18,636 bases of DNA from Betaproteobacteria bacterium HGW-Betaproteobacteria-2 (GTDB taxonomy: Bacteria; Pseudomonadota; Gammaproteobacteria; Burkholderiales; Methylophilaceae), in contig PHCM01000003.1 in assembly GCA_002842255.1 (NCBI GenBank), positions 1 through 18,636 of the forward strand, given 5' to 3'. A program made the translations under genes and the position numbers. Below are positions 1-6,504 of the stretch, in pieces. Each line of letters opens with the position of its first letter. Position 1 is the stretch's first letter. The notes below the pieces were generated by a model. The model was not told the DNA's origin, searched no databases, and was given only the letters and a program-made list of their open reading frames with translations.

Positions 1-417
1 ATCTGCGCGCTCGACAAACGCATCAACAAATGTATTCGCAATGTGGCTGAACACGGGTGAGATGAGTTTTTCCAGAAACGCATTGGAAAACTCGTAGTTC
101 AGCCTGAATTCGATTTTACATGCATCCTCGGCCAGTGGAATAAAGCGCCAGACACCCTCCAGATGACGGAAAGGGCCGTGCACCAGCTTGATATCCATCA
201 GGCTGGGATAGACCTTTTCGTTCTCTGTGGTGAAGTTCTGTTTGATGCCGTGGTAATCGATATGCAGGGTGGCGCTGGTGAATTTCTCATCGCGTTTCAG
301 CAGGTCTACGCCGCCGCACCAGGGCAGGAAATCGGGATATTGTTCTACCTCATCGACCAATGCGTACATGCGTGCTGCCGAGTGACCAACCAGCACTGTT
401 TTTTCAACCTGCGCCAT
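1..417 (-). CDS. ratA: RatA-type START-domain protein (Coq10/RatA family), 3' end cut by window
   Basis: The minus strand is open from an ATG at 417 to the window edge, giving 139 residues that begin MAQVEKTVLVGHSAARMYAL and continue with VDEVEQYPDFLPWC, a strong signature of the Coq10/RatA family of START/polyketide-cyclase-like folds. Family members are about 145 residues, so only a few C-terminal codons are missing. Known roles differ by lineage: E. coli RatA is reported to interfere with 70S ribosome assembly, while the mitochondrial homologue Coq10 binds ubiquinone. Which applies here cannot be read from sequence. The gene is divergent from smpB with a 61-bp gap that must hold both promoters; TAAAAT-like -10 candidates occur on both strands there, without convincing -35 boxes. 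The ratA/smpB pairing is common in proteobacteria and supports the call. Confidence 0.9.
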   Translation of the reverse strand, partial: MAQVEKTVLVGHSAARMYALVDEVEQYPDFLPWCGGVDLLKRDEKFTSATLHIDYHGIKQNFTTENEKVYPSLMDIKLVHGPFRHLEGVWRFIPLAEDACKIEFRLNYEFSNAFLEKLISPVFSHIANTFVDAFVERAD

Positions 418-478
418 TCGCAACCAATCTTGGAAACCAACTAGAGTAAAATGCCAATTTTAGTCTATCTGACCTGAC

Positions 479-928
479 ATGAGCATCGCCCAAAACAAAA
501 AAGCCTTTCACGACTACTTTATCGAGGAGAAATACGAAGCCGGTATTGTCCTTGAAGGGTGGGAGGTCAAGGCCATCCGCGACAACCGTGTGAACCTGAA
601 AGAGGCCTACGTCATCATCCAGCGTGGCGAGATCTACCTGATCGGCTGCCATATCACGCCCTTGGGGGCTGCATCCACCCATATCCGGCCGGATGCCATT
701 CGCACGCGTAAATTGCTGCTGCACAGCGAGGAAATTGCCAAGCTCATCGGCAAGGTGGAGCGTGCCGGCTATACGTTGGTGCCGCTGGATATGCATTATG
801 TGCGCGGGCGCATCAAGATTCAGATCGGGCTGGCCAAGGGCAAGAAACAGTACGACAAGCGTGACGCCGAGAAGGAACGAGACTGGGAACGTGAGCGCGG
901 CCGTATCATGCGCGCGCATAACAAATAG
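479..928 (+). CDS. smpB: SsrA-binding protein SmpB
   Basis: The 149-residue product binds tmRNA and delivers it to stalled ribosomes, where its C-terminal tail mimics an mRNA/anticodon element in the decoding site during trans-translation. Visible hallmarks are the N-terminal [18 protein letters not shown], the GWEVKAIR segment that begins the OB-fold core, the [10 protein letters not shown] strand, and the basic C-terminal tail ([20 protein letters not shown], about residues 120-140). Length is typical. The start is the ATG at 479, the first in the conserved frame and 61 bp from divergent ratA. Its RNA partner ssrA lies about 100 bp downstream on the same strand, so both components of the rescue system are neighbours, though ssrA appears to have its own promoter. 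A long antisense reading frame over this gene is a shadow. Confidence 0.98.
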   Translation: MSIAQNKKAFHDYFIEEKYEAGIVLEGWEVKAIRDNRVNLKEAYVIIQRGEIYLIGCHITPLGAASTHIRPDAIRTRKLLLHSEEIAKLIGKVERAGYTLVPLDMHYVRGRIKIQIGLAKGKKQYDKRDAEKERDWERERGRIMRAHNK

Positions 929-949
929 GGTGGTTGCGGCTTAATCGGG

Positions 950-955
950 TATAAT
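950..955 (+). promoter_or_regulatory. Candidate -10 box for ssrA
   Basis: A perfect TATAAT lies 22 nt after the smpB stop and about 75 nt before the mature tmRNA 5' end. A TTGCGG at 934-939 is too close (10 nt) to act as its -35, and the region at the right spacing is poor. A second option is TTTGGC (982-987) with TACGTT (1004-1009). ssrA needs strong independent transcription, so a promoter here is expected, but the choice between these is inference. Confidence 0.45.
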
Positions 956-962
956 TCTGCAT

Positions 963-995
963 ATGACTGAACTTTATGCAGTTTGGCTCAGTCAT
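963..995 (+). other. Stem-loop in the smpB-ssrA spacer
   Basis: ATGACTGA (963-970) is perfectly repeated in inverse orientation as TCAGTCAT (988-995), and ACT/AGT inside it (971-973 and 980-982) can extend the structure. There is no T-tract after it, so it is not a standard terminator. Its place between the TATAAT at 950 and the tmRNA 5' end would put it in the 5' leader of pre-tmRNA, which ribonucleases remove; it could also mark the smpB mRNA 3' end. Confidence 0.5.
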
Positions 996-1029
996 AGATT
1001 CGCTACGTTACAAACGTGAGAAACTTTCA

Positions 1030-1392
1030 GGGGCCGACCCGGTTTCGACGTGGGTTGCAAAGCAGTGCAGGGCATACCGAGGGTTCAGGTTTCCTCGTAA
1101 ATCCATCTGAAAAAGTATAGTCGCAAACGACGAAACTTACGCTCTAGCCGCTTAATCCCGGCTGGACGCTGCACCGAAGGGTCTCTCGGTCGGGTGGGCA
1201 ACCACAGCAGCGTCATATAGAGAGACTCGTGTTGTATCGGGTTACTTGATACAACATTAAATCCAAGGTGACTCGCTTCACATTCGCTTGCTCGTTGGTG
1301 GATGTGCGGTTAAATCAAACAACACAGCTAAGTATGTAGAACTGTCTGTGGAGGACTTACGGACGCGGGTTCGATTCCCGCCGGCTCCACCA
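1030..1392 (+). ncRNA. ssrA: Transfer-messenger RNA (tmRNA, one-piece)
   Basis: tmRNA rescues stalled ribosomes by acting first as an alanyl-tRNA and then as a short message. The 5' end GGGGCCGACC with GGTTTCGACG just after it, and the 3' tail GGTTCGATTCCCGCCGGCTCCACCA (T-arm, acceptor strand, encoded CCA), are diagnostic. The 5' GGGGCCG can pair with 3' CGGCTCC through seven pairs including one G-U, which sets the ends at 1030 and 1392 (363 nt, normal for a one-piece tmRNA). The tag frame is 1123-1155 and encodes ANDETYALAA then TAA; with the charged alanine the appended tag is A-ANDETYALAA, ending in the LAA degron recognised by ClpXP-type proteases. The adjacent SmpB gene supplies its partner. 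Confidence 0.97.
1123..1155 (+). other. tmRNA tag-peptide reading frame (ANDETYALAA)
   Basis: The resume codon is GCA at 1123, after the conserved AGTATAGTC context that matches the E. coli GTAGTC region. Codons read A-N-D-E-T-Y-A-L-A-A then TAA at 1153-1155. The ALAA end is the universal protease signal; ANDE at the start is the usual proteobacterial form, and the T-Y at positions 5-6 differs from the E. coli N-Y. Confidence 0.95.
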
Positions 1393-1397
1393 AACAC

Positions 1398-1430
1398 AAA
1401 AGGGTCACTCGAAAGAGTGGCCCTTTTTGT
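1398..1430 (+). terminator. Rho-independent terminator of ssrA
   Basis: An arm AAGGGTCACTC (1400-1410) pairs with GAGTGGCCCTT (1415-1425) around a GAAA tetraloop at 1411-1414, with one G-U pair, followed by a T-run at 1424-1428. It begins within ten bases of the tmRNA CCA end, the usual position. Confidence 0.93.
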
Positions 1431-1447
1431 TTGATCAATACGGGAAG

Positions 1448-1555
1448 CGAACCCGCAGCGGATTCGACTAGCCGACCATGTGTCGGCTGGACGCGGAACG
1501 CAGTGCAGCGGGCCTGAGTGCAGGCCGAGGTTTTCGCGGAAGCAACGCGAAAGCC
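1448..1555 (+). repeat. Cluster of four stem-loops downstream of ssrA
   Basis: Four inverted repeats stand in a row: CGAACCCGC/GCGGATTCG (1448-1466, one mismatch), AGCCGAC/GTCGGCT (1470-1488, five-base loop), GGCCTG/CAGGCC (1511-1526, loop AGTG) and GGTTTTCGCG/CGCGAAAGCC (1529-1555, one G-T pair, seven-base loop). The last ends five bases before a copy of the tmRNA 3' tail. Short matches to tmRNA itself are also present, such as CGGCTGGACGC at both 1159 and 1484. No protein gene fits; minus-strand frames here are artefacts of this structure. It may be an attachment-site scar, a repetitive element or a structured transcript; sequence alone does not decide. Confidence 0.7.
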
Positions 1556-1561
1556 GAGCAA

Positions 1562-1578
1562 TCCCGCCGGCTCCACCA
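1562..1578 (+). repeat. Duplicate of the tmRNA 3' end (att-like direct repeat)
   Basis: TCCCGCCGGCTCCACCA at 1562-1578 repeats 1376-1392 exactly (17 bp). Duplication of a tmRNA or tRNA 3' tail is the classic footprint of tyrosine-recombinase integration, and ssrA 3' ends are well-known targets. The upstream bases differ (the T-arm GGTTCGAT is absent), so this is only the tail, not a second tmRNA. No integrase lies between the copies, which are only 186 bp apart, and no third copy is seen up to 11718. Confidence 0.75.
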
Positions 1579-1611
1579 TTTACCAGCATCACCAAGTATC
1601 AAGAAATGCAG

Positions 1612-1650
1612 AAAACCCTTGTTAATCCTAGTGATTCACGGGTTTTTTGT
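1612..1650 (+). terminator. Terminator-like hairpin after the duplicated tmRNA tail
   Basis: AAAACCC (1612-1618) pairs with GGGTTTT (1640-1646), with an inner AATC/GATT stem (1624-1627 and 1633-1636), followed by more T residues to 1652. It reads as a bidirectional intrinsic terminator and may insulate the downstream operon from ssrA-side transcription. Confidence 0.6.
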
Positions 1651-1680
1651 TTTATTCATCACTACCTAATCACCACAATC

Positions 1681-1728
1681 GGGGTAAGTCACGCTTTAAA
1701 TGGGGTAAGGAGCGCCTTGCTTACCCCA
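1681..1728 (+). repeat. GGGGTAAG motifs: two direct copies and one inverted
   Basis: GGGGTAAG occurs at 1681-1688 and 1702-1709, and its inverse CTTACCCC at 1720-1727; the last two form a perfect 9-bp inverted repeat TGGGGTAAG/CTTACCCCA with a ten-base loop. Short repeated sites this close to an att-like duplication could be arm-type binding sites of a lost integrase, or an operator. No nearby gene for such a protein is present. Confidence 0.5.
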
Positions 1729-1790
1729 TTCCTGCCAACGAGACCTGGGCAGTCAGCAATGTTAATTTGTAGAAACGACGTTACTTTTAT

Positions 1791-1820
1791 TTGACATGCG
1801 TAATCTGGCGGCGCTAAGAT
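1791..1820 (+). promoter_or_regulatory. Sigma70-type promoter for the RM operon
   Basis: A consensus TTGACA at 1791-1796 is followed after 18 nt by TAAGAT at 1815-1820 (four of six matches). Transcription would start near 1827, giving a leader of about 33 nt before the first ATG at 1860. No other promoter of this quality is seen in the operon. No clear Shine-Dalgarno precedes the ATG. Confidence 0.6.
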
Positions 1821-1859
1821 GGTGTCAATTATTATTGTCGTAATGGCGTTTTTGCAAAT

Positions 1860-2441
1860 ATGAACCTTGGCGAGCTGGCTGAAGTACAGATGGGCTACCC
1901 CTTCCGGTCGCGCCTTGAGCACGACCCGCAGGGTGATGTCGCCGTGATCCAGATGAAGGACATCGACGACGCCAACCACCTGCACGCCGAAGAGGCGATC
2001 CGGGTAACCCTGCCCAAGGGCAAGACGCACCACCTGCTGTGCGCGGGCGACCTGCTGTTCCGTTCTCGGGGCCGCAGCAATGGTGCGGCTCGGGTGCTGG
2101 AAGGCATCGGCCCGGCCGTGCTATCGGCGCCGATGCTGCTGATCCGGCCCCGCAACGTGCTGCCCGCCTACCTGTGCTGGTACATCAACGCGCCGGCCAC
2201 CCAGGCCCAGCTGGCAGCGCTGGCCGAGGGCACTTCGGTACGGATGATCAGCGCCGAAGCGCTGAAGGCGCTGGAAGTTCCGCTGCCTTCGCAGGCCACG
2301 CAGCAACGCATCGCGCAGGCCGCCGACCTGGCCGAACAAGAACAAACACTGCTGGCCCGCATTGCCACCTTGCGCCAGCGCCTGACCATGCACATGCTGA
2401 TGAAGCTTGCCCACCCATCCCGAGAAAGGGCCAACCCATGA
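1860..2441 (+). CDS. Half-size type I restriction specificity subunit (HsdS-like)
   Basis: The 193-residue product has one target-recognition domain (about 1-140, opening NLGELAEVQMGYPFRSRLEH) followed by one conserved spacer helix (VPLPSQATQQRIAQAADLAE, then a coiled-coil to about 182). Full HsdS proteins are about 400 residues with two such units, so this is a half-S. Known half-S proteins can dimerise to read a palindromic site, or pair with another S fragment. It is not an obvious broken gene: the start is the first ATG after a good promoter, the fold unit is complete, and no remainder of a second unit lies upstream or downstream. It overlaps hsdM by the ATGA at 2438-2441, implying coupled translation. 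A full-size hsdS lies three genes on, so this copy could be an alternative specificity or a modulator; both are inference. Confidence 0.85.
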   Translation: MNLGELAEVQMGYPFRSRLEHDPQGDVAVIQMKDIDDANHLHAEEAIRVTLPKGKTHHLLCAGDLLFRSRGRSNGAARVLEGIGPAVLSAPMLLIRPRNVLPAYLCWYINAPATQAQLAALAEGTSVRMISAEALKALEVPLPSQATQQRIAQAADLAEQEQTLLARIATLRQRLTMHMLMKLAHPSRERANP

Positions 2442-4012
2442 CCGACCAGCTCACCCAACAAGACGTCAACACCACCACCTGGGCCGCTTGCGACACCTTT
2501 CGTGGCGTCGTTGATCCGGCGCAGTACAAGGATTACATCCTGGTGATGCTGTTCCTGAAATACATCAGCGACCAGTGGGCCGACCATTACGCCGCGTACA
2601 AGAAGGAGTACGGAGACAACGAGGAGCGCATCCGCCGCAAGCTGGAGCGCGAGCGCTTCATCCTGCCCTACGTCGAGTTCAAGGACGAAAAGACCGGCGA
2701 GGTCACCGACCGCTTCCTGGCCGATTTCCACGCCCTCTACGAGCGGCGCAAGGCGGCCAACCTTGGCGAGCTGATCAACATTGTGCTCGACCATATCGAG
2801 GAGGCCAACAAGGCCAAACTCGAAGGCGTGTTCCGCAACATCGACTTTAACTCCGAGGCCAACCTAGGCAAAACCAAGGACCGCAACCGCCGCCTCGAAA
2901 ATCTGCTGGGTGATTTTGCCAAGCTCGATCTGCGCCCCTCGCGCGTGTCCGAGGACGTGATCGGCGATACCTATATCTACCTGATCGAGCGCTTCGCCTC
3001 CGACGCCGGCAAGAAGGCCGGCGAGTTCTACACGCCCAAACAGGTATCGAAGCTGCTGGCGCAGCTGGCCGCCCCCAAACCCGGCGACCGCATCTGCGAC
3101 CCCACCTGCGGCGCCGGTGGCTTGCTAGTCGAAGCCGCAGCACTCGTAGAGGCCAAGGGTAGCCCCGGAAATCCAAACAAAGATTTCGCCCTGTTCGGCC
3201 AGGAGGTTAACGGCAGCACCTGGGCGCTGGCCCGCATGAACATGTTCCTGCATGGCAAGGATGCCGCCCGCATCGAGTGGGGCGACACCCTCAACAGCCC
3301 AGCGCTGGTCGAGGCTGACCGCCTGATGCGCTTCAACGTCGTAGTAGCCAACCCACCTTTCAGCCTCGACAAGTGGGGCGCCAGTGAAGCCGAGGCCGAC
3401 CGTTACAACCGCTTCTGGCGCGGCGTGCCCCCCAAGTCCAAGGGCGACTACGCATTTGTCACCCACATGATCGAAACCGCGCTACCGCAGGAAGGCCGCG
3501 TGGCGGTCGTGGTGCCGCACGGCGTGCTGTTCAGGGGCGGCGCCGAAGGCCGTATTCGACGCGCCCTGATCGAGGAGAACCTGCTCGATGCCGTCATCGG
3601 CTTGCCGGGCAACCTGTTTCCGACCACCTCGATCCCGGTCGCCATCCTGGTGTTCGACCGCGCCCGCGAAAAGGGCGGCCCCCGCGAGGACTGCCAGGAG
3701 GTGCTGTTTATCGACGCCAGCCGCGATTACCAGAGTGGCAAGAATCAGAACGCCCTGCTCAACGAGCACATGACCCGCATCCTGGAAACCTTCCGCGCCC
3801 GGCAGCCGGTGGACAAGTACGCCCATGTCGCCAGCCTGCAGGAAATCGCCGACAACGACTTCAACCTCAACATCCCGCGCTATGTGGACACCTTCGAGGA
3901 AGAGGAAGAGATCGACGTCGCCGCCGTCGAGCAGGAGATCGAGCGCTTGGAGGGGGAGCTGGTGGAAGTGCGGAAACGCATGAAGCAATACCTCAAGGAG
4001 CTGGGGGTATGA
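2438..4012 (+). CDS. hsdM: Type I restriction-modification DNA methyltransferase subunit (N6-adenine)
   Basis: This 524-residue product transfers a methyl group from S-adenosylmethionine to adenine N6 in the site chosen by HsdS, as part of an M2S1 methyltransferase or R2M2S1 restriction complex. Visible are the N-terminal helical HsdM domain (about 1-170, with TFRGVVDPAQYKDYILVMLF), the GEFYTP segment (195-200), SAM-binding motif I DPTCGAGG (221-228), and catalytic motif IV NPPF (305-308). The C-terminus is a charged coiled-coil (about 470-520) likely to contact HsdS. The start is the ATG at 2438, with GAGAAAGGG just upstream and overlap with the half-S stop; the frame stays open upstream to 2039, but that part is a shadow of the half-S. 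It couples by ATGA overlap to the RhuM gene at 4009. Confidence 0.97.
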   Translation: MTDQLTQQDVNTTTWAACDTFRGVVDPAQYKDYILVMLFLKYISDQWADHYAAYKKEYGDNEERIRRKLERERFILPYVEFKDEKTGEVTDRFLADFHALYERRKAANLGELINIVLDHIEEANKAKLEGVFRNIDFNSEANLGKTKDRNRRLENLLGDFAKLDLRPSRVSEDVIGDTYIYLIERFASDAGKKAGEFYTPKQVSKLLAQLAAPKPGDRICDPTCGAGGLLVEAAALVEAKGSPGNPNKDFALFGQEVNGSTWALARMNMFLHGKDAARIEWGDTLNSPALVEADRLMRFNVVVANPPFSLDKWGASEAEADRYNRFWRGVPPKSKGDYAFVTHMIETALPQEGRVAVVVPHGVLFRGGAEGRIRRALIEENLLDAVIGLPGNLFPTTSIPVAILVFDRAREKGGPREDCQEVLFIDASRDYQSGKNQNALLNEHMTRILETFRARQPVDKYAHVASLQEIADNDFNLNIPRYVDTFEEEEEIDVAAVEQEIERLEGELVEVRKRMKQYLKELGV

Positions 4013-5079
4013 AGAAGAAGCAGGAAGCCTCGCTTGTTCGTTCATCGGCGGCGGAGTACCTGACTTTTGTCGCCGCCAGCGGCCAGGGGGGTGTTGAGGC
4101 TGTTTATGCGGACGAAAGCATCTGGCTGACTCAGAAGATGCTGGCTCAGTTGTACGATGTGAACGTGCGCACGGTGAATGAGCATCTAAAAAAAATCTTT
4201 GCCGACAGCGAGCTGCAGGAAGATTCAGTTATCCGGAAATTCCGGATAACTGCCTCCGACGGCAAGAACTACAACACCCAGCATTACAAGCTGCCCGCCA
4301 TCATTGCCGTGGGCTACAAGGTCAACTCCGAGCGTGCGGTGCAGTTCCGCAAGTGGGCCACCGGCATCATCGAGCAGTTCACCATCAAGGCTTACGTGAT
4401 GGATGACGAGCGCATCAAAAGCGGCGGCTCCGTCCTGAGCGACAAGTACTTCGAAGAGCAGCTCCAGCGTATCCGCGAGATCCGCCTCTCGGAACGCAAG
4501 TTCTACCAGAAGATCACCGACCTCTACGCCATGGCGATCGACTACGACGTGACGGCCCAGGCCACCAAGCGTTTTTTCGCCACCGTGCAGAACAAGCTGC
4601 ACTGGGCGATTCATGGGCAGACGGCGGCCGAAGTCGTCTACCACCGCTCGGATGCCGAAAAGGCGAACATGGGGCTGACCACATGGAAGGACGCGCCCAG
4701 CGGCAAGATTCAGAAATTCGACGTGGCCATCGCCAAGAACTACCTGACCGAGGTTGAGATGGCGCAACTCTCCCGCCTCGTCAACGCCTATCTGGACGTG
4801 GCCGAGGACATGGCCCAGCGCAAGATCCCCATGACCATGCAGGATTGGGAAACCCGCCTGAATCGCTTCATCGAGGCCACTGACCGCAGCGTGTTGCAGG
4901 ATGCGGGCAAGGTGACGGCGGAAATCGCCAAGGCACACGCTGAGAGCGAATTCGAAAAATACCGCATCGTGCAGGACCGGCTATTCGAGTCGGACTTTGA
5001 TCGGATGGTGAAAGCGGTGGGGAAGCTGGAGCAGACCGAGCGGGCTCTGGAAGGCAAAGGGCGGGGGAAGAAGAAGTGA
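4009..5079 (+). CDS. RhuM family protein in RM operon
   Basis: The 356-residue product matches the RhuM family, named for a Salmonella pathogenicity-island gene of unknown biochemical role and often found beside restriction systems. An N-terminal segment WLTQKMLAQLYDVNVRTVNE (about 39-58) reads as a winged-helix DNA-binding domain, then the family core GYKVNSERAVQFRKWATGII (102-121). The central part has the ATKRFFATVQNKLHWAIHG block, similar to Fic/DOC-like death-on-curing proteins, but I do not see the HPFxxGNG active site. The C-terminus is helical and ends in a lysine-rich tail. AAGGAG at 3995-4000 precedes the ATG, which overlaps the hsdM stop; the gene ends overlapping the hsdS GTG. Placement between hsdM and hsdS suggests a co-regulated accessory, perhaps a regulator or second-line toxin; neither is shown by sequence. 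A 27-bp palindrome lies within codons 73-82. Confidence 0.88.
   Translation: MKKKQEASLVRSSAAEYLTFVAASGQGGVEAVYADESIWLTQKMLAQLYDVNVRTVNEHLKKIFADSELQEDSVIRKFRITASDGKNYNTQHYKLPAIIAVGYKVNSERAVQFRKWATGIIEQFTIKAYVMDDERIKSGGSVLSDKYFEEQLQRIREIRLSERKFYQKITDLYAMAIDYDVTAQATKRFFATVQNKLHWAIHGQTAAEVVYHRSDAEKANMGLTTWKDAPSGKIQKFDVAIAKNYLTEVEMAQLSRLVNAYLDVAEDMAQRKIPMTMQDWETRLNRFIEATDRSVLQDAGKVTAEIAKAHAESEFEKYRIVQDRLFESDFDRMVKAVGKLEQTERALEGKGRGKKK
4226..4252 (+). repeat. Perfect 27-bp palindrome inside the RhuM gene
   Basis: CAGTTATCCGGAA (4226-4238) and TTCCGGATAACTG (4240-4252) are exact reverse complements around a single A at 4239. It encodes SVIRKFRITA, just after the putative DNA-binding domain. Thirteen-base arms without mismatch are unlikely by chance in coding DNA. 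It could be an internal operator, an mRNA hairpin, or a relic of a small inserted repeat. Confidence 0.9.
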
Positions 5080-6278
5080 CTCACGCAATTGCAAAACACC
5101 GGCTCGGGGACATCACACGTTTTGTGTCTGGTGGAACACCGAGCAAACAAGACCCACGCTATTGGGGTGGCGACACGCCCTGGGTATCGGCGAAAGACTT
5201 GAAGTCGATGCACATAGGCGCATCCATCGACACCCTTAGCGCCTCCGGGCGTGATGCTGCATCTCTTGTACCGCGAGGGACTTTGCTAATCCTCGTGAGG
5301 GGTATGACTCTTTTCAAGAGCATTCCTATCGGCATAGCGTCAAGGGAGTTAGCCATAAACCAAGACCTCAAAGGCTTGATCACCAATAAAAATGTATCGC
5401 CAGAATTTCTTGCGTACAGTCTCTTGACCAAGGAGAGTGAACTCCTGCAAATGGTCGAGGCCGCCGGCCATGGCACGGGACGGCTGGATACAGATGCGCT
5501 GAAAGATGTGTTGGTTCGGGTTCCGAGTCTTCCTGAACAGCATCAGATTGCGAGCGCAATCGCGACGTGGGACGCCTCCATCCAGAAAACCGAGCAACTG
5601 ATCGCTGCGAAGGAGCGGCACTACAACCACGAACTGTCGCGCCTGATCAGCCGGGGCCAGCACCCGCACACCCATGTTGGCAACTTTGCCGAGGAAGTCT
5701 CCACTCGCAATCGCGGCGGCAACGAAGCCCGCGTGCTGAGCGTGACCAACTCACGCGGATTTGTGCTGCCGGAAGATCAGTTCGAGCGCCGCGTTGCCAG
5801 CGCGGATCTGTCCAATTACAAGGTCGTGCGCCGTGGGCAGTACGCCTACAACCCGTCGCGCATCAACGTCGGCTCCATCGCCCGCCTCGACGGCTGGAAT
5901 GATGGCGTGCTCAGCCCTATGTATGTCGTGTTCCGACTCGACGAGAACAAGGCCAACTCGGACTATTTCCTGCACTGGCTAAATTCCCATGAAGCCAGAC
6001 AGCGCATCAAGAACAGCGCCCAGGGCAGCGTCCGCGAAACCGTGTCCTTCTCGGAGTTCGCCGCCATCACGATTCCGCTGCCGGATAAAAACACGCAAAC
6101 CGCCATCGCCCGCTACCTCAACGCCCTGCGTGAGGAGATCAACCTGCTCGGCCAATCCGTGGCGGCGCTGAAGGCCCAGAAGCGCGGCCTGATGCAGAAG
6201 CTGCTCACCGGCCAGTGGCGGCTGAGGGTGCGCCATTCCGAAGCAATAACCCAACCAGAGGAGGCCCACCATGGCTAA
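5076..6278 (+). CDS. hsdS: Type I restriction specificity subunit S (full size)
   Basis: The 400-residue product determines the DNA target of the methyltransferase and nuclease. It shows the usual two-unit architecture: recognition domain 1 (about 1-150, GDITRFVSGGTPSKQDPRYW, then WVSAKDLK), a central conserved helix (SLPEQHQIASAIATWDASIQ, 151-170), recognition domain 2 (about 200-330), and a C-terminal conserved helix (IPLPDKNTQTAIARYLNALR, 333-352) ending AQKRGLMQKLLTGQWRLR. Translation starts at a GTG at 5076 that overlaps the RhuM stop (GTGA), implying coupling. The first recognition domain is visibly more AT-rich than the rest of the gene and its neighbours, which suggests domain exchange. 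The end overlaps the DUF2188 gene by 8 bp. The two recognition domains should give an asymmetric bipartite target. Confidence 0.96.
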   Translation: MTHAIAKHRLGDITRFVSGGTPSKQDPRYWGGDTPWVSAKDLKSMHIGASIDTLSASGRDAASLVPRGTLLILVRGMTLFKSIPIGIASRELAINQDLKGLITNKNVSPEFLAYSLLTKESELLQMVEAAGHGTGRLDTDALKDVLVRVPSLPEQHQIASAIATWDASIQKTEQLIAAKERHYNHELSRLISRGQHPHTHVGNFAEEVSTRNRGGNEARVLSVTNSRGFVLPEDQFERRVASADLSNYKVVRRGQYAYNPSRINVGSIARLDGWNDGVLSPMYVVFRLDENKANSDYFLHWLNSHEARQRIKNSAQGSVRETVSFSEFAAITIPLPDKNTQTAIARYLNALREEINLLGQSVAALKAQKRGLMQKLLTGQWRLRVRHSEAITQPEEAHHG

Positions 6279-6501
6279 AGATAAGAACTACTGGACCCAG
6301 CAACGTCCCGATGGCAAATGGGAAAGTAAACGTGAGGGTAGTGAGCGCGCTTCAAAGGTGACGGAAACCCAAGCGGAGGCATGGGCCTATTCCAAATCCA
6401 AGGCAAAAGAATCAGGCGGCGAAGCTTTCCTCAAAGGGCGCGACGACAAAATCCGTGAACGCAACACCTACGGCAAAGATCCGTATCCGCCGAAGGGGTA
6501 G
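6271..6501 (+). CDS. DUF2188 family small protein
   Basis: The 76-residue product carries the DUF2188 pattern: an aromatic/basic start (NYWTQQRPDGKWESKREGSE), then TETQAEAWAYSKSKAKESGG, and the closing GRDDKIRERNTYGKDPYPPK. The family's function is unknown; it is usually a small soluble domain, and homologues occur in mobile and defence contexts. A strong GAGGAGG at 6258-6264 precedes the ATG at 6271, which lies inside the 3' end of hsdS. It is followed after 3 bp by the DUF4917 gene, so the two may be a transferred pair. I cannot assign an activity. Confidence 0.85.
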   Translation: MAKDKNYWTQQRPDGKWESKREGSERASKVTETQAEAWAYSKSKAKESGGEAFLKGRDDKIRERNTYGKDPYPPKG

Positions 6502-6504
6502 CGC

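Noticed and set aside
404..919. 171-residue minus-strand frame opposite smpB
   Set aside because: Full antisense overlap with a certain smpB; no family features and no ribosome-binding site. The real minus-strand gene here is ratA, starting at 417 in another frame.
1278..1595. Minus-strand frames of 105 and 83 residues over the ssrA 3' end and downstream hairpins
   Set aside because: They run antisense through tmRNA, its terminator and the repeated tail; the GGAGGNRTRV and VEPAGIEPA words are typical spurious translations of tmRNA/tRNA 3' ends.
1393..1860. Integrase or tRNA gene in the gap after ssrA
   Set aside because: No frame shows tyrosine-recombinase residues, and the duplicated CCA tail lacks a T-arm and a 5' partner, so it is not a tRNA.
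1860..2441. Half-S as a truncated pseudogene of a full hsdS
   Set aside because: It has a promoter, proper start, one complete recognition unit with its helix, and start-stop coupling to hsdM; no remnant of a second unit is nearby.
1862..2774. Repeated AACCTTGGCGAGCTG in the half-S and hsdM genes
   Set aside because: Both encode NLGEL in unrelated positions; one 15-bp match with no flanking similarity is likely chance plus shared codon use.
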